This document shows positions 26,649 through 36,271 of a stretch of DNA of 64,000 nt, one piece after another. The position numbers and the translations under genes are program-made. The stretch covers positions 124,001 to 188,000 of the forward strand of contig NZ_JAAKGI010000008.1 of NCBI RefSeq assembly GCF_011762485.1, read 5' to 3'. Each line of letters begins with the position of its first letter. The stretch's first letter is position 1. The DNA comes from Yeosuana marina (GTDB taxonomy: Bacteria > Bacteroidota > Bacteroidia > Flavobacteriales > Flavobacteriaceae). The notes beneath the pieces are model-generated. The model had not been told where the DNA came from. It saw nothing but the letters and a program-made list of their open reading frames with translations, and searched no databases.

Positions 26649-27428
26649 TTACTTATCGTGACCAAATAAGTACCCGTAAGGTAAACCTACAAAAAGAGCT
26701 CCTCCTACAATATTACCTAATGTAGCAGGAATAAGGTTGTTTATTATAAAGGTTGCCCATGTAATATCGGCACCTTCAAAAATTGCTAATGGAACGAAAA
26801 ACATATTGGCAATACTATGTTCAAACCCCATGGTCACAAAAGCCATTACAGGCCACCAGATGGCAAATATTTTACCTGTTGTGTTCTTGGCTGCCATGCC
26901 CTGCCAAACTGCTAAACAAACCAACCAATTGGCGCCTATCCCTTTTATAAAGGTAACTAAAAACGTATGACTAGTTTTTCCTTCAGCAACGCTAAAAACG
27001 GCTTCCTTAAAAGGAGAGGCACTTACAATGTGTGTTAAATGTGTAATCACATAGGCGACAAAAACAGCCCCAATAAAATTCCCTACGTAGACCAGCCCCC
27101 AATTTTTAAGCATTTTACTAACGCCTAATTTTTTGTTTATTATACTAGGAATAAAATACGCATTATTACCAGTAAAAAGCTCCGCGCCTACTACAGCCAC
27201 GAGAATTAAACCAATTGGGAAGGTTGCTCCATACAGAAACTTAACAATCCCAGGGTTGCTGGCTGCAATACCTGGTGAACCACCGCCAACAATATGTGCC
27301 AATAAACCTCCAAAAGCAATATAGGCACCTGCCAAAACAGCTAGAATTAATGTTTTACTTACTTTGTATTCACTTTTATTTTGAGATAGTTTGTTTACTA
27401 TCTTTATTACTTCGTTAGGCGTATTCAT
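26649..27428 (-). CDS. focA: Formate/nitrite transporter family channel
   Basis: 259 residues, six transmembrane helices of the FNT fold, with the family motifs GGLLAHIVGGG (near residue 40), PIGLILVAVVGAELFTGN and the re-entrant GIGANWLVCLAVW. FNT channels move formate or nitrite across the inner membrane. Linkage just 34 bp after pflA makes formate, the product of PflB, the probable substrate. Last gene of the pflB-pflA-focA run. Confidence 0.9.
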   Translation of the reverse strand: MNTPNEVIKIVNKLSQNKSEYKVSKTLILAVLAGAYIAFGGLLAHIVGGGSPGIAASNPGIVKFLYGATFPIGLILVAVVGAELFTGNNAYFIPSIINKKLGVSKMLKNWGLVYVGNFIGAVFVAYVITHLTHIVSASPFKEAVFSVAEGKTSHTFLVTFIKGIGANWLVCLAVWQGMAAKNTTGKIFAIWWPVMAFVTMGFEHSIANMFFVPLAIFEGADITWATFIINNLIPATLGNIVGGALFVGLPYGYLFGHDK

Positions 27429-27462
27429 GCGTATGCGTTTGTGTTGCGTTTACAACATCTTT

Positions 27463-28212
27463 CTAATTAATTTTAACTTCTTTAAAATAGTTTTTTAAAA
27501 TTTCGGCAGCTGCCTTAATTTCTTCGGGTGTGTTTTCACGAGCATCTTTTAACTGATATTCCCAACCTAAAGCTTCCCATTTATGAATTCCTAATTTATG
27601 GTATGGCTGAATTTCGATTTTTTCAATGGTTTTATAATCTTTGAAATAGTCTCCCATGGCATGCAACAACTCTGGGTTGTTAGTAATTTCGGGAATTAAA
27701 ACATAACGAAGCCACATGGCTTTCCCTGAAGCTTCGCGGTGTTTTGCAAATGTAAACGTGGTTTCTTTGTTGCGCATTCCTGTTAAGGCTTCATAGCCAT
27801 CTTCAGTCATGTGCTTAATATCTAGCATTACCAAATCGGCATAATCGTCAAGCAATTCAACCGTAAAATGATTTAAAATTCGCCCGTTTGTGTCAACATT
27901 CGTGTGAATACCTTCCTCTTTTAAACGTTTAAAAAACGGAACTAATTCTTTAGACTGTAACAAAGGCTCGCCTCCAGAAACAGTTACACCTCCTCGTCGT
28001 CCAAAATACGGTTTCATTTTTAGTGCCATTTGCACGAGCTCTTCAATGTTATATTCGGTACCTCCCGAGGTTTCTATGGTATCTGGGTTATGACAATACA
28101 AGCATTTCAATTTACACCCTTGTAAAAAAACTACCATCCTAATTCCTGGTCCGTCATGCGTTCCAAAGGATTCAATTGAATGTACTCTTAATATGTGTTC
28201 TTCGGTTTTAAT
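27463..28212 (-). CDS. pflA: Pyruvate formate-lyase activating enzyme
   Basis: Radical-SAM enzyme that installs the glycyl radical on PflB. The cluster motif is CKLKCLYC, with SGGEPLL for SAM binding. The conserved segment HSIESFGTHDGPGIR lies upstream of the first ATG (28135-28137), in the same open frame, so the real start must be further 5'. Back to the in-frame stop at 28249-28251 there is no ATG, GTG or TTG. An ATT at 28210-28212 (used here, 249 residues, close to the 246 of E. coli PflA) or an ATA at 28216-28218 are the only candidates. Starting at 28137 would delete about 25 conserved residues. Confidence 0.85.
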   Translation of the reverse strand: MKTEEHILRVHSIESFGTHDGPGIRMVVFLQGCKLKCLYCHNPDTIETSGGTEYNIEELVQMALKMKPYFGRRGGVTVSGGEPLLQSKELVPFFKRLKEEGIHTNVDTNGRILNHFTVELLDDYADLVMLDIKHMTEDGYEALTGMRNKETTFTFAKHREASGKAMWLRYVLIPEITNNPELLHAMGDYFKDYKTIEKIEIQPYHKLGIHKWEALGWEYQLKDARENTPEEIKAAAEILKNYFKEVKIN

Positions 28213-28294
28213 AGCTATATTTTTTTTAAAGTTAAAGGTGCTAAAAAATTAAACTATATAACTTTCTAACACCCTCAATGTGTATAAAATCTAA

Positions 28295-30520
28295 TTACAT
28301 AGACTCGTGAAACGATCTTGTAATAACTTCCATTTGTTGTTCTTTTGTTAAACGTACAAAGTTAACCGCATAACCAGACACACGAATGGTTAATTGTGGA
28401 TATTCTTCTGGGTGTTCCATAGCATCTAACAAGGTTTCTTTGTTAAGCACATTCACATTTAAATGTTGTGCATTTCTTGAGAAATAACCGTCTAACGTTG
28501 TTGCAAGATTCTCGATTCTATCTTCTTCTGAAGCACCTAAAGATTTAGGAACAATTGAAAATGTATTTGAAATTCCATCTAAAGAATCTTGATACTTAAT
28601 TTTAGACACTGAATTTAAAGATGCAATGGCACCATTTTTATCTCGTCCGTGCATTGGGTTTGCTCCTGGTGCAAATGGCACTCCATAAGCTCTACCATCT
28701 GGTGTTGCTCCAGTTTTCTTACCATAAGACACGTTTGATGTAATTGTTAAAACAGACATTGTTGGTTCTGCATTTTTATAAACAGGTAGTTGTTTTAATT
28801 CATTATTGAAATCGGCAACGGCTTGAGCGGCAAGTGTATCAACGCGGTCGTCGTCATTACCATAGCAAGGAAACTCTCCTTCAATTTTAAAATCAACTGT
28901 CAACCCTTCCTCATTTCGTATTGGTTTTACTTTAGCATATTTAATAGCTGATAAAGAATCTGCAACAATCGACAAACCTGCAATACCGTAAGCAATATTT
29001 ATGCTTGGATTGGTATCTATTAAAGCCATTTGGGCTTTTTCGTAATAATATTTATCATGCATGTAGTGAATAATATTCATTGAATCGTTATACACACGAG
29101 CAACTTCTTTCATGGCTATTTTAAAGTTAGCCATTACTTTATCGAAATCTAAATACTCATCGGTATATTCTGGAATTCCTGAAACAACTTCGGTTCCTGT
29201 AAATTCACATCGACCAGCGTTTAAAGCTAATAATAATGTTTTTGCCAGATTGGTACGAGCTCCAAAGAATTGAATAGATTTTCCTAATTCTTGGTAAGAC
29301 ACACAACAAGCTATTCCATAATCATCAGATCCGCGATTTGTGCGCATTAGATTATCATTTTCAAACTGAATTGAAGACGTATCGATGGCTACTTTAGCAC
29401 AATAATCTTTAAAGTTTTGTGGTAAGGCATCAGACCAAAGAATGGTAATATTTGGTTCTGGTGATGCCCCTAAATTGTAAAGTGTATTTAAGAAACGGAA
29501 TGATGTTTTTGTTACTTTACTTCTTCCATCTGAAAACATGCCACCAATAGCTTCTGTTACCCACGTTGGATCTCCTGCAAAAATTTCGTCATATGCACTC
29601 ATTCGTAAATGACGAACCATACGTAATTTCATTACAAATTGATCGATATATTCTTGAGCTTCTACTTCTGTAATTAAGCCTTCTTGTAAATCGTTTTCAA
29701 TATAAATATCTAAGAACGTAGATACATTACCTAAAGACATAGCAGCACCATCTTGAGATTTTACAGCGGCAAGATAAGCCATATACGTCCATTGCACAGC
29801 TTCTTGAGCATTTTCGGCTGGACGACTTAAATCTAATCCGTATGTTTTACCTAAGTCAATCATTTCTTTTAAAGCCTTAATTTGCTCTGCCACTTCTTCG
29901 CGTAAACGAATAACAGCATCACTCATAGGGCCAGTAATATTAGCTTGATCGGCTTTTTTAGATTGTATTAAGAAATCGATTCCATATAGAGCAATACGAC
30001 GATAATCACCAATAATTCTTCCTCTTGCATAATTATCTGGTAATCCTGTTAAGAATCCTAAAGAACGAAACTTTTTAATTTCTGCAGTATACGCATCAAA
30101 AACGCCATCGTTATGCGTTTTTACATATTTAGAAAACAAATTGGTTAAATTTACATTTGGCTCTAAACCTTGTTCAGACAATGCCTTTTGAACCACTTTA
30201 AAGCCTCCAAAAGGTTTCATAGTTCTTTTTAACAACACATCTGTTTGAAGACCAACAATTACCTCATTTTCCTTATCGATGTAACCAGCATCAAACGCAC
30301 TAATGGTAGAAATTGTTTCGGTATCTACAGAACGCACACCATTATTTTGTCTTTCTTCTTTGGTTGCTTGTTTACAGATGTCCCATAATTTTTGAGTTCT
30401 TTGACTTGGTCCAACTAAAAAATCATGAGTTCCGTGGTAAGGTGTAACATTGTTAATTACAAAATCTCTAACGTTGACTTGTTTTGTCCAAACTCCGCTT
30501 TTAAATTGCTTTACTTCCAT
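28295..30520 (-). CDS. pflB: Formate C-acetyltransferase (pyruvate formate-lyase)
   Basis: 741 residues. Cleaves pyruvate with CoA to acetyl-CoA and formate under anoxia. Catalytic cysteines 405-406 lie in IACCVSY, and the glycyl radical site is Gly716 in RVSGYAVN, 25 residues from the C-terminus, as in E. coli PFL. Length and both motifs separate it from choline TMA-lyase and other glycyl radical enzymes. First gene of pflB-pflA-focA. An Fnr-like box and -7 element stand upstream. The enzyme is oxygen-sensitive, so oxygen-responsive control fits. Confidence 0.97.
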   Translation of the reverse strand: MEVKQFKSGVWTKQVNVRDFVINNVTPYHGTHDFLVGPSQRTQKLWDICKQATKEERQNNGVRSVDTETISTISAFDAGYIDKENEVIVGLQTDVLLKRTMKPFGGFKVVQKALSEQGLEPNVNLTNLFSKYVKTHNDGVFDAYTAEIKKFRSLGFLTGLPDNYARGRIIGDYRRIALYGIDFLIQSKKADQANITGPMSDAVIRLREEVAEQIKALKEMIDLGKTYGLDLSRPAENAQEAVQWTYMAYLAAVKSQDGAAMSLGNVSTFLDIYIENDLQEGLITEVEAQEYIDQFVMKLRMVRHLRMSAYDEIFAGDPTWVTEAIGGMFSDGRSKVTKTSFRFLNTLYNLGASPEPNITILWSDALPQNFKDYCAKVAIDTSSIQFENDNLMRTNRGSDDYGIACCVSYQELGKSIQFFGARTNLAKTLLLALNAGRCEFTGTEVVSGIPEYTDEYLDFDKVMANFKIAMKEVARVYNDSMNIIHYMHDKYYYEKAQMALIDTNPSINIAYGIAGLSIVADSLSAIKYAKVKPIRNEEGLTVDFKIEGEFPCYGNDDDRVDTLAAQAVADFNNELKQLPVYKNAEPTMSVLTITSNVSYGKKTGATPDGRAYGVPFAPGANPMHGRDKNGAIASLNSVSKIKYQDSLDGISNTFSIVPKSLGASEEDRIENLATTLDGYFSRNAQHLNVNVLNKETLLDAMEHPEEYPQLTIRVSGYAVNFVRLTKEQQMEVITRSFHESM

Positions 30521-30568
30521 GTTATATTATATTAATCTTTTTGTAAAATCTATCTTATTATCAATGCT

Positions 30569-30611
30569 CAAAATTAATTATATCAATTCCTATTAAAACT
30601 GATAATTATCA
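30569..30611 (-). promoter_or_regulatory. pflB promoter with Fnr-like box
   Basis: TGATAATTATCA (30600-30611, perfect 12-bp palindrome) is centred at 30605.5, and the minus-strand -7 element TAATTTTG starts at 30576, exactly 29.5 bp away. This puts the box near -41.5, the class II activator position. The predicted RNA start is about 30564, with a leader of roughly 43 nt. Confidence 0.75.
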
Positions 30612-30883
30612 TGAAAACCCCTATTAACACTACGAAAATCAACGAAAACGTTTGAAATATAGGGCTCCCATTAATAAAAAAATTTATTATTTTTTGACTA
30701 TTTAATGAAGAGGTAAAATACCATATCTTATAAGATAATATGCTATATGTTTTATTCTAAAATGAAGAAAAGTGAATAAAATCAATAAAAGAAAAACACA
30801 AAATTTGAGTTTTGGGGCTAAATTCGATTATTAAATATTAAGTAGAAATAGATTGTCGTGCTTAATCTATTTACTATTTAAGT

Positions 30884-30922
30884 AAAAAAAAAACCGAAGC
30901 AAGATATACATCTTACTCCGGT
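30884..30922 (-). terminator. Terminator of ppdK
   Basis: Imperfect hairpin (ACCG-a-AG-c-AAGAT / ATCTT-a-CT-c-CGGT) followed on the minus strand by a run of U (A-run 30884-30893), starting about 23 bp after the ppdK stop. Confidence 0.7.
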
Positions 30923-30945
30923 CCTTTCAAACTTAAAACAAATAA

Positions 30946-33675
30946 TTACATGGATTTTTTAATTGCTGCTTGCGCTGACGCAATACGAGCAATTGGCACT
31001 CTAAAAGGTGAACAACTTACGTAGTTCATTCCTGAATTATAGCAGAATTCTACAGAACTAGGTTCTCCACCGTGTTCACCACAAATACCAACTTTTAAAT
31101 TTGGTTTTGAGCTTCTACCTTTTTCAGTTCCCATTTTCACTAATTGACCTACACCTTCTTGATCAAGCACTTCGAATGGATCTACTTTTAAAATTCCTTT
31201 TTCTATATATATTGGTAAGAACTTACCAGCATCGTCTCTTGAATAACCAAAGGTCATTTGAGTTAAATCGTTCGTTCCGAAAGAGAAGAACTCGGCTTTA
31301 TTAGCAATTAAATCTGCTGTTAGTGCTGCTCTAGGAATTTCAATCATGGTTCCAACCAAATAATCAATGGTATCATTTCTTTCTTCAAATACTTTACTAG
31401 CAGTTGCTCTAATAACAGCTTCTTGACTTTCAAACTCAGCAACAGTGCCAATTAGTGGTATCATAATTTCTGGTTTGGCTTCAATACCTCTTTCTTTTAG
31501 ATTTAAAGCAGCTTCAATAATAGCTCTTGCTTGCATTTCGGTGATTTCTGGATAGGTAATTCCTAATCGACATCCTCTATGCCCTAACATTGGGTTAAAC
31601 TCCTCTAATTCAGCCACCTTAGATTTAACATATTCTAATGAAACATGCATATCTTCAGCTAATTTTCTTTGCGTTTCTAACTGATGAGGCACAAACTCAT
31701 GTAAAGGTGGATCTAATAATCGTACCGTTACTGGAAGACCAGCCATAGCTTCAAAAATACCTTCAAAATCGGATCGTTGCATTGGCAACAATTCTTTTAA
31801 GGCTTCTTTTCTACCTTTAATAGTATCGGCTAAAATCATTTCACGCATGGCTTTAATACGATCAACTTCAAAGAACATATGTTCTGTTCTAGTTAATCCA
31901 ATACCTTGTGCTCCAAATTTAACAGCTACAAGTGCATCTTTAGGAGTATCTGCATTCGTTCTAACTTGCATCGTTGCATATTTATCAGATAACTCCATTA
32001 TTTCGGCAAATTCGCCACTTAATTCTGGCTCACTAGTCGCTACTTTTCCTTCAATAATATTTCCTGTAGAACCGTTTAACGAAATCCAGTCTCCTTCATG
32101 ATATTCGTGACCATCAACCGTTAATGTTCTTCTTTTATAATCAATTTTTAAAGCTCCTGCTCCAGAAACACAACATTTACCCATACCTCGAGCAACTACG
32201 GCTGCATGCGATGTCATACCTCCACGTGCAGTTAAGATTCCTTTTGCAATATTCATTCCCTCTAAATCTTCTGGAGACGTTTCAATTCTTACTAAAATAC
32301 TGTGCTTGTATTTATTAGCTTCGTCTGCGAAGAATACTATTTTACCTGTAGCGGCACCCGGAGACGCTGGTAATCCTTGTGCAATAACATGTGCTTTTTT
32401 CAAAGCTTTTTTATCAAAAACAGGGTGTAATAATTCGTCTAACTTATTAGGCTCAATTCTCAATAAAGTTTCTTTTTCATCGATTAAGCCTTCTTTAAGC
32501 ATTTCCATGGCTATTTTCACCATAGCAGATCCTGTACGTTTACCGTTACGGGTTTGAAGAATCCAAAGTTTTCCATCTTGCATGGTAAACTCCATATCTT
32601 GCATATCTCGGTAATGTAATTCTAGTTTTTCTTGATACTCATTTAGTTCGTTGTAAATAGTAGGCATCAATTCTTCTAAAGAAGGATAATTTTTAGCACG
32701 ATCTTCTTCTTCTACTTTCGCTAATGCGGCCCATCTCTCAGATCCTAATTTGGTAATTTGTTGTGGTGTTCTTACTCCAGCTACCACATCTTCACCTTGT
32801 GCATTTATTAAATATTCTCCATTAAAAACGTTTTCTCCTGTACCAGCATCACGAGTAAAACAAACACCTGTACCAGAATTATCTCCCATGTTACCATAAA
32901 CCATAGCTTGAACATTTACAGCAGTTCCCCAATCTTCTGGATAGCCATTCATTTTTCTATAATAAATAGCTCTGTCTCCATTCCAACTGTTAAAAACGGC
33001 TATAACAGCACCCCATAATTGATCCCATGGGTTAGTTGGAAAATCATGACCTGTACGTTTTTTTACAGCTTCTTTAAAATCGTAAACAAGATCTTTTAAA
33101 TCCTGAATGCTAAACTCTGTATCTAATTCAATTTCGCGCTTATGCTTTAAGGCTTCCATAATTTCTTCAAAAGGATCGATATCTTCTTTTGATTCTGGTT
33201 TCATACCTAAAACAACATCACCGTACATTTGAATAAAACGTCTATATGAATCCCATGCAAAACGTTCGTTTCCAGATTTTTCAGCTAATCCAATAACAAC
33301 TTCATCATTCAAACCTAAGTTTAATACAGTATCCATCATTCCTGGCATCGATACTCGAGCTCCAGAACGCACCGAAACTAATAATGGGTTTTCTTTGTTT
33401 CCAAATTGAGATCCCATAATGGTTTCAATATTTAAAATAGAATCTTCTACTTCTTTCTTAATCATTGAAACAACAGCTTCTTGACCAAGTTGATTGTATT
33501 CTGTACAAACTTCTGTAGTTATGGTAAAACCAGGTGGAACCGGTATTCCAATTAAACTCATTTCTGCTAAATTTGCCCCTTTACCTCCTAAGAGATTTTT
33601 CATTTTACTATTACCATCGGCAGATTTATTACCGAACTTGTAAACTCTAGTTTTCACCGATTCTAAGGTTTCCAT
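30946..33675 (-). CDS. ppdK: Pyruvate, phosphate dikinase
   Basis: 909 residues. Interconverts PEP, AMP and PPi with pyruvate, ATP and Pi. N-terminal ATP-grasp domain starts at LLGGKGANLAEM. The swivelling phosphohistidine is His490 in GGMTSHAAVVARGMG. The C-terminal TIM barrel carries the PEP-site LGHRGCRLG and SFGTNDLTQMTFGYSRDD, which includes the PPDK-type signature. Cytoplasmic. It sits upstream of pflB on the same strand but has its own promoter, terminator and a weaker Fnr-like box. Under low oxygen it could make ATP from PEP and PPi and feed PflB. Confidence 0.96.
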   Translation of the reverse strand: METLESVKTRVYKFGNKSADGNSKMKNLLGGKGANLAEMSLIGIPVPPGFTITTEVCTEYNQLGQEAVVSMIKKEVEDSILNIETIMGSQFGNKENPLLVSVRSGARVSMPGMMDTVLNLGLNDEVVIGLAEKSGNERFAWDSYRRFIQMYGDVVLGMKPESKEDIDPFEEIMEALKHKREIELDTEFSIQDLKDLVYDFKEAVKKRTGHDFPTNPWDQLWGAVIAVFNSWNGDRAIYYRKMNGYPEDWGTAVNVQAMVYGNMGDNSGTGVCFTRDAGTGENVFNGEYLINAQGEDVVAGVRTPQQITKLGSERWAALAKVEEEDRAKNYPSLEELMPTIYNELNEYQEKLELHYRDMQDMEFTMQDGKLWILQTRNGKRTGSAMVKIAMEMLKEGLIDEKETLLRIEPNKLDELLHPVFDKKALKKAHVIAQGLPASPGAATGKIVFFADEANKYKHSILVRIETSPEDLEGMNIAKGILTARGGMTSHAAVVARGMGKCCVSGAGALKIDYKRRTLTVDGHEYHEGDWISLNGSTGNIIEGKVATSEPELSGEFAEIMELSDKYATMQVRTNADTPKDALVAVKFGAQGIGLTRTEHMFFEVDRIKAMREMILADTIKGRKEALKELLPMQRSDFEGIFEAMAGLPVTVRLLDPPLHEFVPHQLETQRKLAEDMHVSLEYVKSKVAELEEFNPMLGHRGCRLGITYPEITEMQARAIIEAALNLKERGIEAKPEIMIPLIGTVAEFESQEAVIRATASKVFEERNDTIDYLVGTMIEIPRAALTADLIANKAEFFSFGTNDLTQMTFGYSRDDAGKFLPIYIEKGILKVDPFEVLDQEGVGQLVKMGTEKGRSSKPNLKVGICGEHGGEPSSVEFCYNSGMNYVSCSPFRVPIARIASAQAAIKKSM

Positions 33676-33711
33676 ATAATTCTTATTTTAATTTTTATAT
33701 TTTGATGGCAA

Positions 33712-33754
33712 CAAAATTAGAAAGTACAAATCATCTATTTAATGACATTAATCA
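33712..33754 (-). promoter_or_regulatory. ppdK promoter with imperfect Fnr-like box
   Basis: TGACATTAATCA (33743-33754) differs from TGAT-N4-ATCA at one base. Its centre (33748.5) is exactly 29.5 bp from the first base of the minus-strand -7 element TAATTTTG (33712-33719), the same geometry and the same -7 octamer as at pflB. Predicted RNA start near 33707. Confidence 0.6.
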
Positions 33755-33906
33755 TAAAAAAAAACTTTTTATTCACCGATATCATAATAAACTTAAGTGA
33801 TTTATAACAAAACCTTAGTATTTACATATAAAGCTTTTTTATACCTTGCACTTGGAAATCCTATTTTATTTGCTATTTTGCGAGACACTAAACTACTATA
33901 AACATC

Positions 33907-35679
33907 ATGAGTGAGATTACCAGAATTTTTGATATTCCTCAATATCAGCTTAAAAAATTCAATTTAGATAAGTCATTAACAACTAAATATAATGGCGAAT
34001 GGATATCAACTTCATCTCAAGACTATATTAATGAAGCTAATGCAATAAGCAGAGGTTTACTTCGATTAGGCGTTAAACCAAATGATAAAATTGCTGTTAT
34101 TTCAAGCACGAACAGAACAGAATGGAGCATCTTAGATATTGGTGTTTTACAAATTGGTGCACAAAACACTCCTATTTATCCAACTATTTCTAAAGAAGAT
34201 TACGAATATATTTTAAATCATTCTGAATCTATTTATTGTTTTGTTTCTGATGCAGAAGTATTAAAAAAAATAAATTCTATAAAGTCTAAAACAAAACTTA
34301 AAGATATTTACACATTTGATGATATTCCTGGAGAAAAAAATTGGAAAGATGTTTTAGAATTAGGTAAGGATACGAGTAATCAACCTGAAGTTGATGCCCG
34401 AAAAAAAACTGTTAAACCTCATGATTTAGCTACCATAATTTATACCTCTGGAACCACCGGAAAACCAAAAGGGGTTATGTTATCTCATAATAATTTAATA
34501 TCGAATGTATTAGATAGCGAAAAACGTGTGCCTTTTGAATATGGTAAATCAAAAGCATTAAGCTTTCTACCTATTTGTCATGTTTTTGAGCGTATGATTT
34601 TGTACCTGTATCAATATTGTGGTGTTGAAATATATTTTGCTGAATCTATTGACAAAATGAGTGATAATTTAAAAGAAGTGAAGCCTAATGTAATGACTGC
34701 TGTACCCAGACTTTATGAAAAAGTTTACGATAAAATTGTTGAGAAAGGTGCAGACTTAAGTGGTATAAAAAGAGCTTTATTTTTCTGGGCGATAGATTTA
34801 GGTTTAAAATATGAACCTTATGGAAAAAATGGCATATGGTATGGACTTCAATTAAAACTGGCTAGAAAATTAATTTTCAGTAAATGGAAAGAAGGTCTTG
34901 GCGGTAATTTAGATTTAATGGTCTCTGGAAGCGCTGCGTTACAACCTAGATTAACGCGTACGTTTGCTGCCGCCAAAATGCCAATTATGGAAGGTTATGG
35001 ATTAACAGAAACATCTCCTGTAATAGCTGTTAATGATATGAGACATCGCGGATTTAGAATAGGAACTGTTGGTAAAATAATTGATAATGTTGAGGTTAAA
35101 ATAGCTGAAGACGGAGAAATTTTAGTAAAAGGCCCTAATGTGATGCTTGGCTATTACAAAGACCCAGAAAAAACTGCAGAAGTTATGACAGGGGACTACT
35201 TCCACACAGGAGATATTGGTGAAATAAGCCCTGACGGATTTTTAAAAATTACAGATAGAAAAAAAGAAATGTTTAAGACTTCTGGCGGTAAATATGTAGC
35301 ACCTGCTCTTATTGAAAATGAATTAAAACAATCGCATTTTATCGAACAAGTCATGGTAATTGGTGAAGGCGAAAAAATGCCAGCAGCATTAATACAACCT
35401 GATTTTGAATTTTTAAAACATTGGATAGAAAGAAAACGAAAGAATATAAAACTTGATAATGAATCAATGATATCTTCTCAAATTATTAAAGATCGTATTC
35501 AAAAAGAAATAGATAAAACGAATAAGAAGTTTGGTAATTGGGAACAGGTAAAAAAGTTTGAATTAACAGCAGATTTTTGGTCGATAGATTCTGGTCATTT
35601 AACACCTACTATGAAAATGAAACGAAAAGTTATTAAGGAAAAATATAAAGACTTAATAGAAAAAATATATAGGTCTTAA
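33907..35679 (+). CDS. Long-chain acyl-CoA synthetase (AMP-dependent ligase)
   Basis: 590 residues. Adenylates a fatty acid and forms its CoA thioester. P-loop IIYTSGTTGKPKGVMLSH, then GYGLTETSPV for the adenylate, DYFHTGDIGEISPDGFLKITDRKKEM, and a final KMKRKVI lysine region. The length matches FACS/FadD15-like enzymes. Located just upstream of the MarR-fad operon and on the same strand but terminated separately; it likely supplies acyl-CoA to that pathway. Peripheral membrane or cytoplasmic. Confidence 0.9.
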   Translation: MSEITRIFDIPQYQLKKFNLDKSLTTKYNGEWISTSSQDYINEANAISRGLLRLGVKPNDKIAVISSTNRTEWSILDIGVLQIGAQNTPIYPTISKEDYEYILNHSESIYCFVSDAEVLKKINSIKSKTKLKDIYTFDDIPGEKNWKDVLELGKDTSNQPEVDARKKTVKPHDLATIIYTSGTTGKPKGVMLSHNNLISNVLDSEKRVPFEYGKSKALSFLPICHVFERMILYLYQYCGVEIYFAESIDKMSDNLKEVKPNVMTAVPRLYEKVYDKIVEKGADLSGIKRALFFWAIDLGLKYEPYGKNGIWYGLQLKLARKLIFSKWKEGLGGNLDLMVSGSAALQPRLTRTFAAAKMPIMEGYGLTETSPVIAVNDMRHRGFRIGTVGKIIDNVEVKIAEDGEILVKGPNVMLGYYKDPEKTAEVMTGDYFHTGDIGEISPDGFLKITDRKKEMFKTSGGKYVAPALIENELKQSHFIEQVMVIGEGEKMPAALIQPDFEFLKHWIERKRKNIKLDNESMISSQIIKDRIQKEIDKTNKKFGNWEQVKKFELTADFWSIDSGHLTPTMKMKRKVIKEKYKDLIEKIYRS

Positions 35680-35702
35680 ACCTAACTATTAACATACCAA
35701 AT

Positions 35703-35735
35703 AAAAGCGTCTCTTAATGAGACGTTTTCTTTTTG
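35703..35735 (+). terminator. Terminator of the acyl-CoA ligase
   Basis: Hairpin AAAAGCGTCTC / GAGACGTTTT (one bulged G) with a 5-nt loop, followed by CTTTTT. Confidence 0.75.
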
Positions 35736-35756
35736 TGTTAAAAAGTGCTAAAAAAT

Positions 35757-35795
35757 AAATTTATTATGCATGCATAATAAATTTTTGTATATTTG
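35757..35795 (+). promoter_or_regulatory. 28-bp palindromic operator overlapping the marR-fad promoter
   Basis: Perfect 28-bp palindrome at 35757-35784 (half-site AAATTTATTATGCA). It is followed immediately by the -7 element TATATTTG (35788-35795), so it covers the -33 region. This is the expected position of an autorepression operator for the MarR protein encoded 19 bp downstream. Confidence 0.75.
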
Positions 35796-35813
35796 ATTTT
35801 GAAATTGCCAACC

Positions 35814-36257
35814 ATGAAAGACAAAACAATTGATTACGTACTGAGAACCACATGGTTAGCAGTGTCAAAAATGTATAACGAAGAGGCCCTAAAATTTGAC
35901 AGTACAATGGCTACTGGGCTTACTTTGTTAAGCATTGATCAAGAAAAAGGAACACCATCAACAGCATTAGGCCCCAAAATGGGAATGGAAGCCACTAGTT
36001 TGTCAAGAATATTGAAAACAATGGAACAACGGGGTTTAATTGAGCGAAAAGCAAATCCCAATGATGGAAGAAGCGTTCTTATTTATTTAACAGATTTTGG
36101 TCGCGAAAAAAGAGCCTATTCGAAAGAAAAAGTTCTTGGTTTTAATGAGGCTATTAGAAATAATATTTCCGAAGAAAAACTGAATCATTTCTATGAAGTA
36201 GCTGAATTAATCAATGAAATGATTACAAATAAAAAAATTTACAAACAAACAAAATAA
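35814..36257 (+). CDS. MarR-family transcriptional regulator of the fad operon
   Basis: 147 residues from ATG 35814; a TTG at 35793 lies inside the -7 element and cannot be used. The winged helix-turn-helix spans about residues 45-110: MGMEATSLSRILKTMEQRGLI is the recognition region and RKANPNDGRSVLIYLT the wing. Flanking helices mediate dimerisation. It leads the fadN-fadA-fadE operon (14 bp before fadN), so it probably represses it until an acyl-CoA ligand binds (inference). Confidence 0.85.
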   Translation: MKDKTIDYVLRTTWLAVSKMYNEEALKFDSTMATGLTLLSIDQEKGTPSTALGPKMGMEATSLSRILKTMEQRGLIERKANPNDGRSVLIYLTDFGREKRAYSKEKVLGFNEAIRNNISEEKLNHFYEVAELINEMITNKKIYKQTK

Positions 36258-36271
36258 GCTAGTTATTAACC

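Larger units (their letters stand above)
30521..30945. other. Intergenic region between pflB and ppdK
   Basis: 425 bp upstream of pflB and downstream of ppdK. Contains the pflB promoter with Fnr-like box (30569-30611), a 14-bp perfect palindrome TATCTTATAAGATA (30724-30737), an inverted repeat AAATAGATT/AATCTATTT (30846-30872) and the ppdK terminator. No gene or RNA is evident. Confidence 0.6.

Noticed and set aside
35793..35813. TTG start for the MarR gene
   Set aside because: It lies inside the -7 promoter element; the first ATG after the promoter is 35814.
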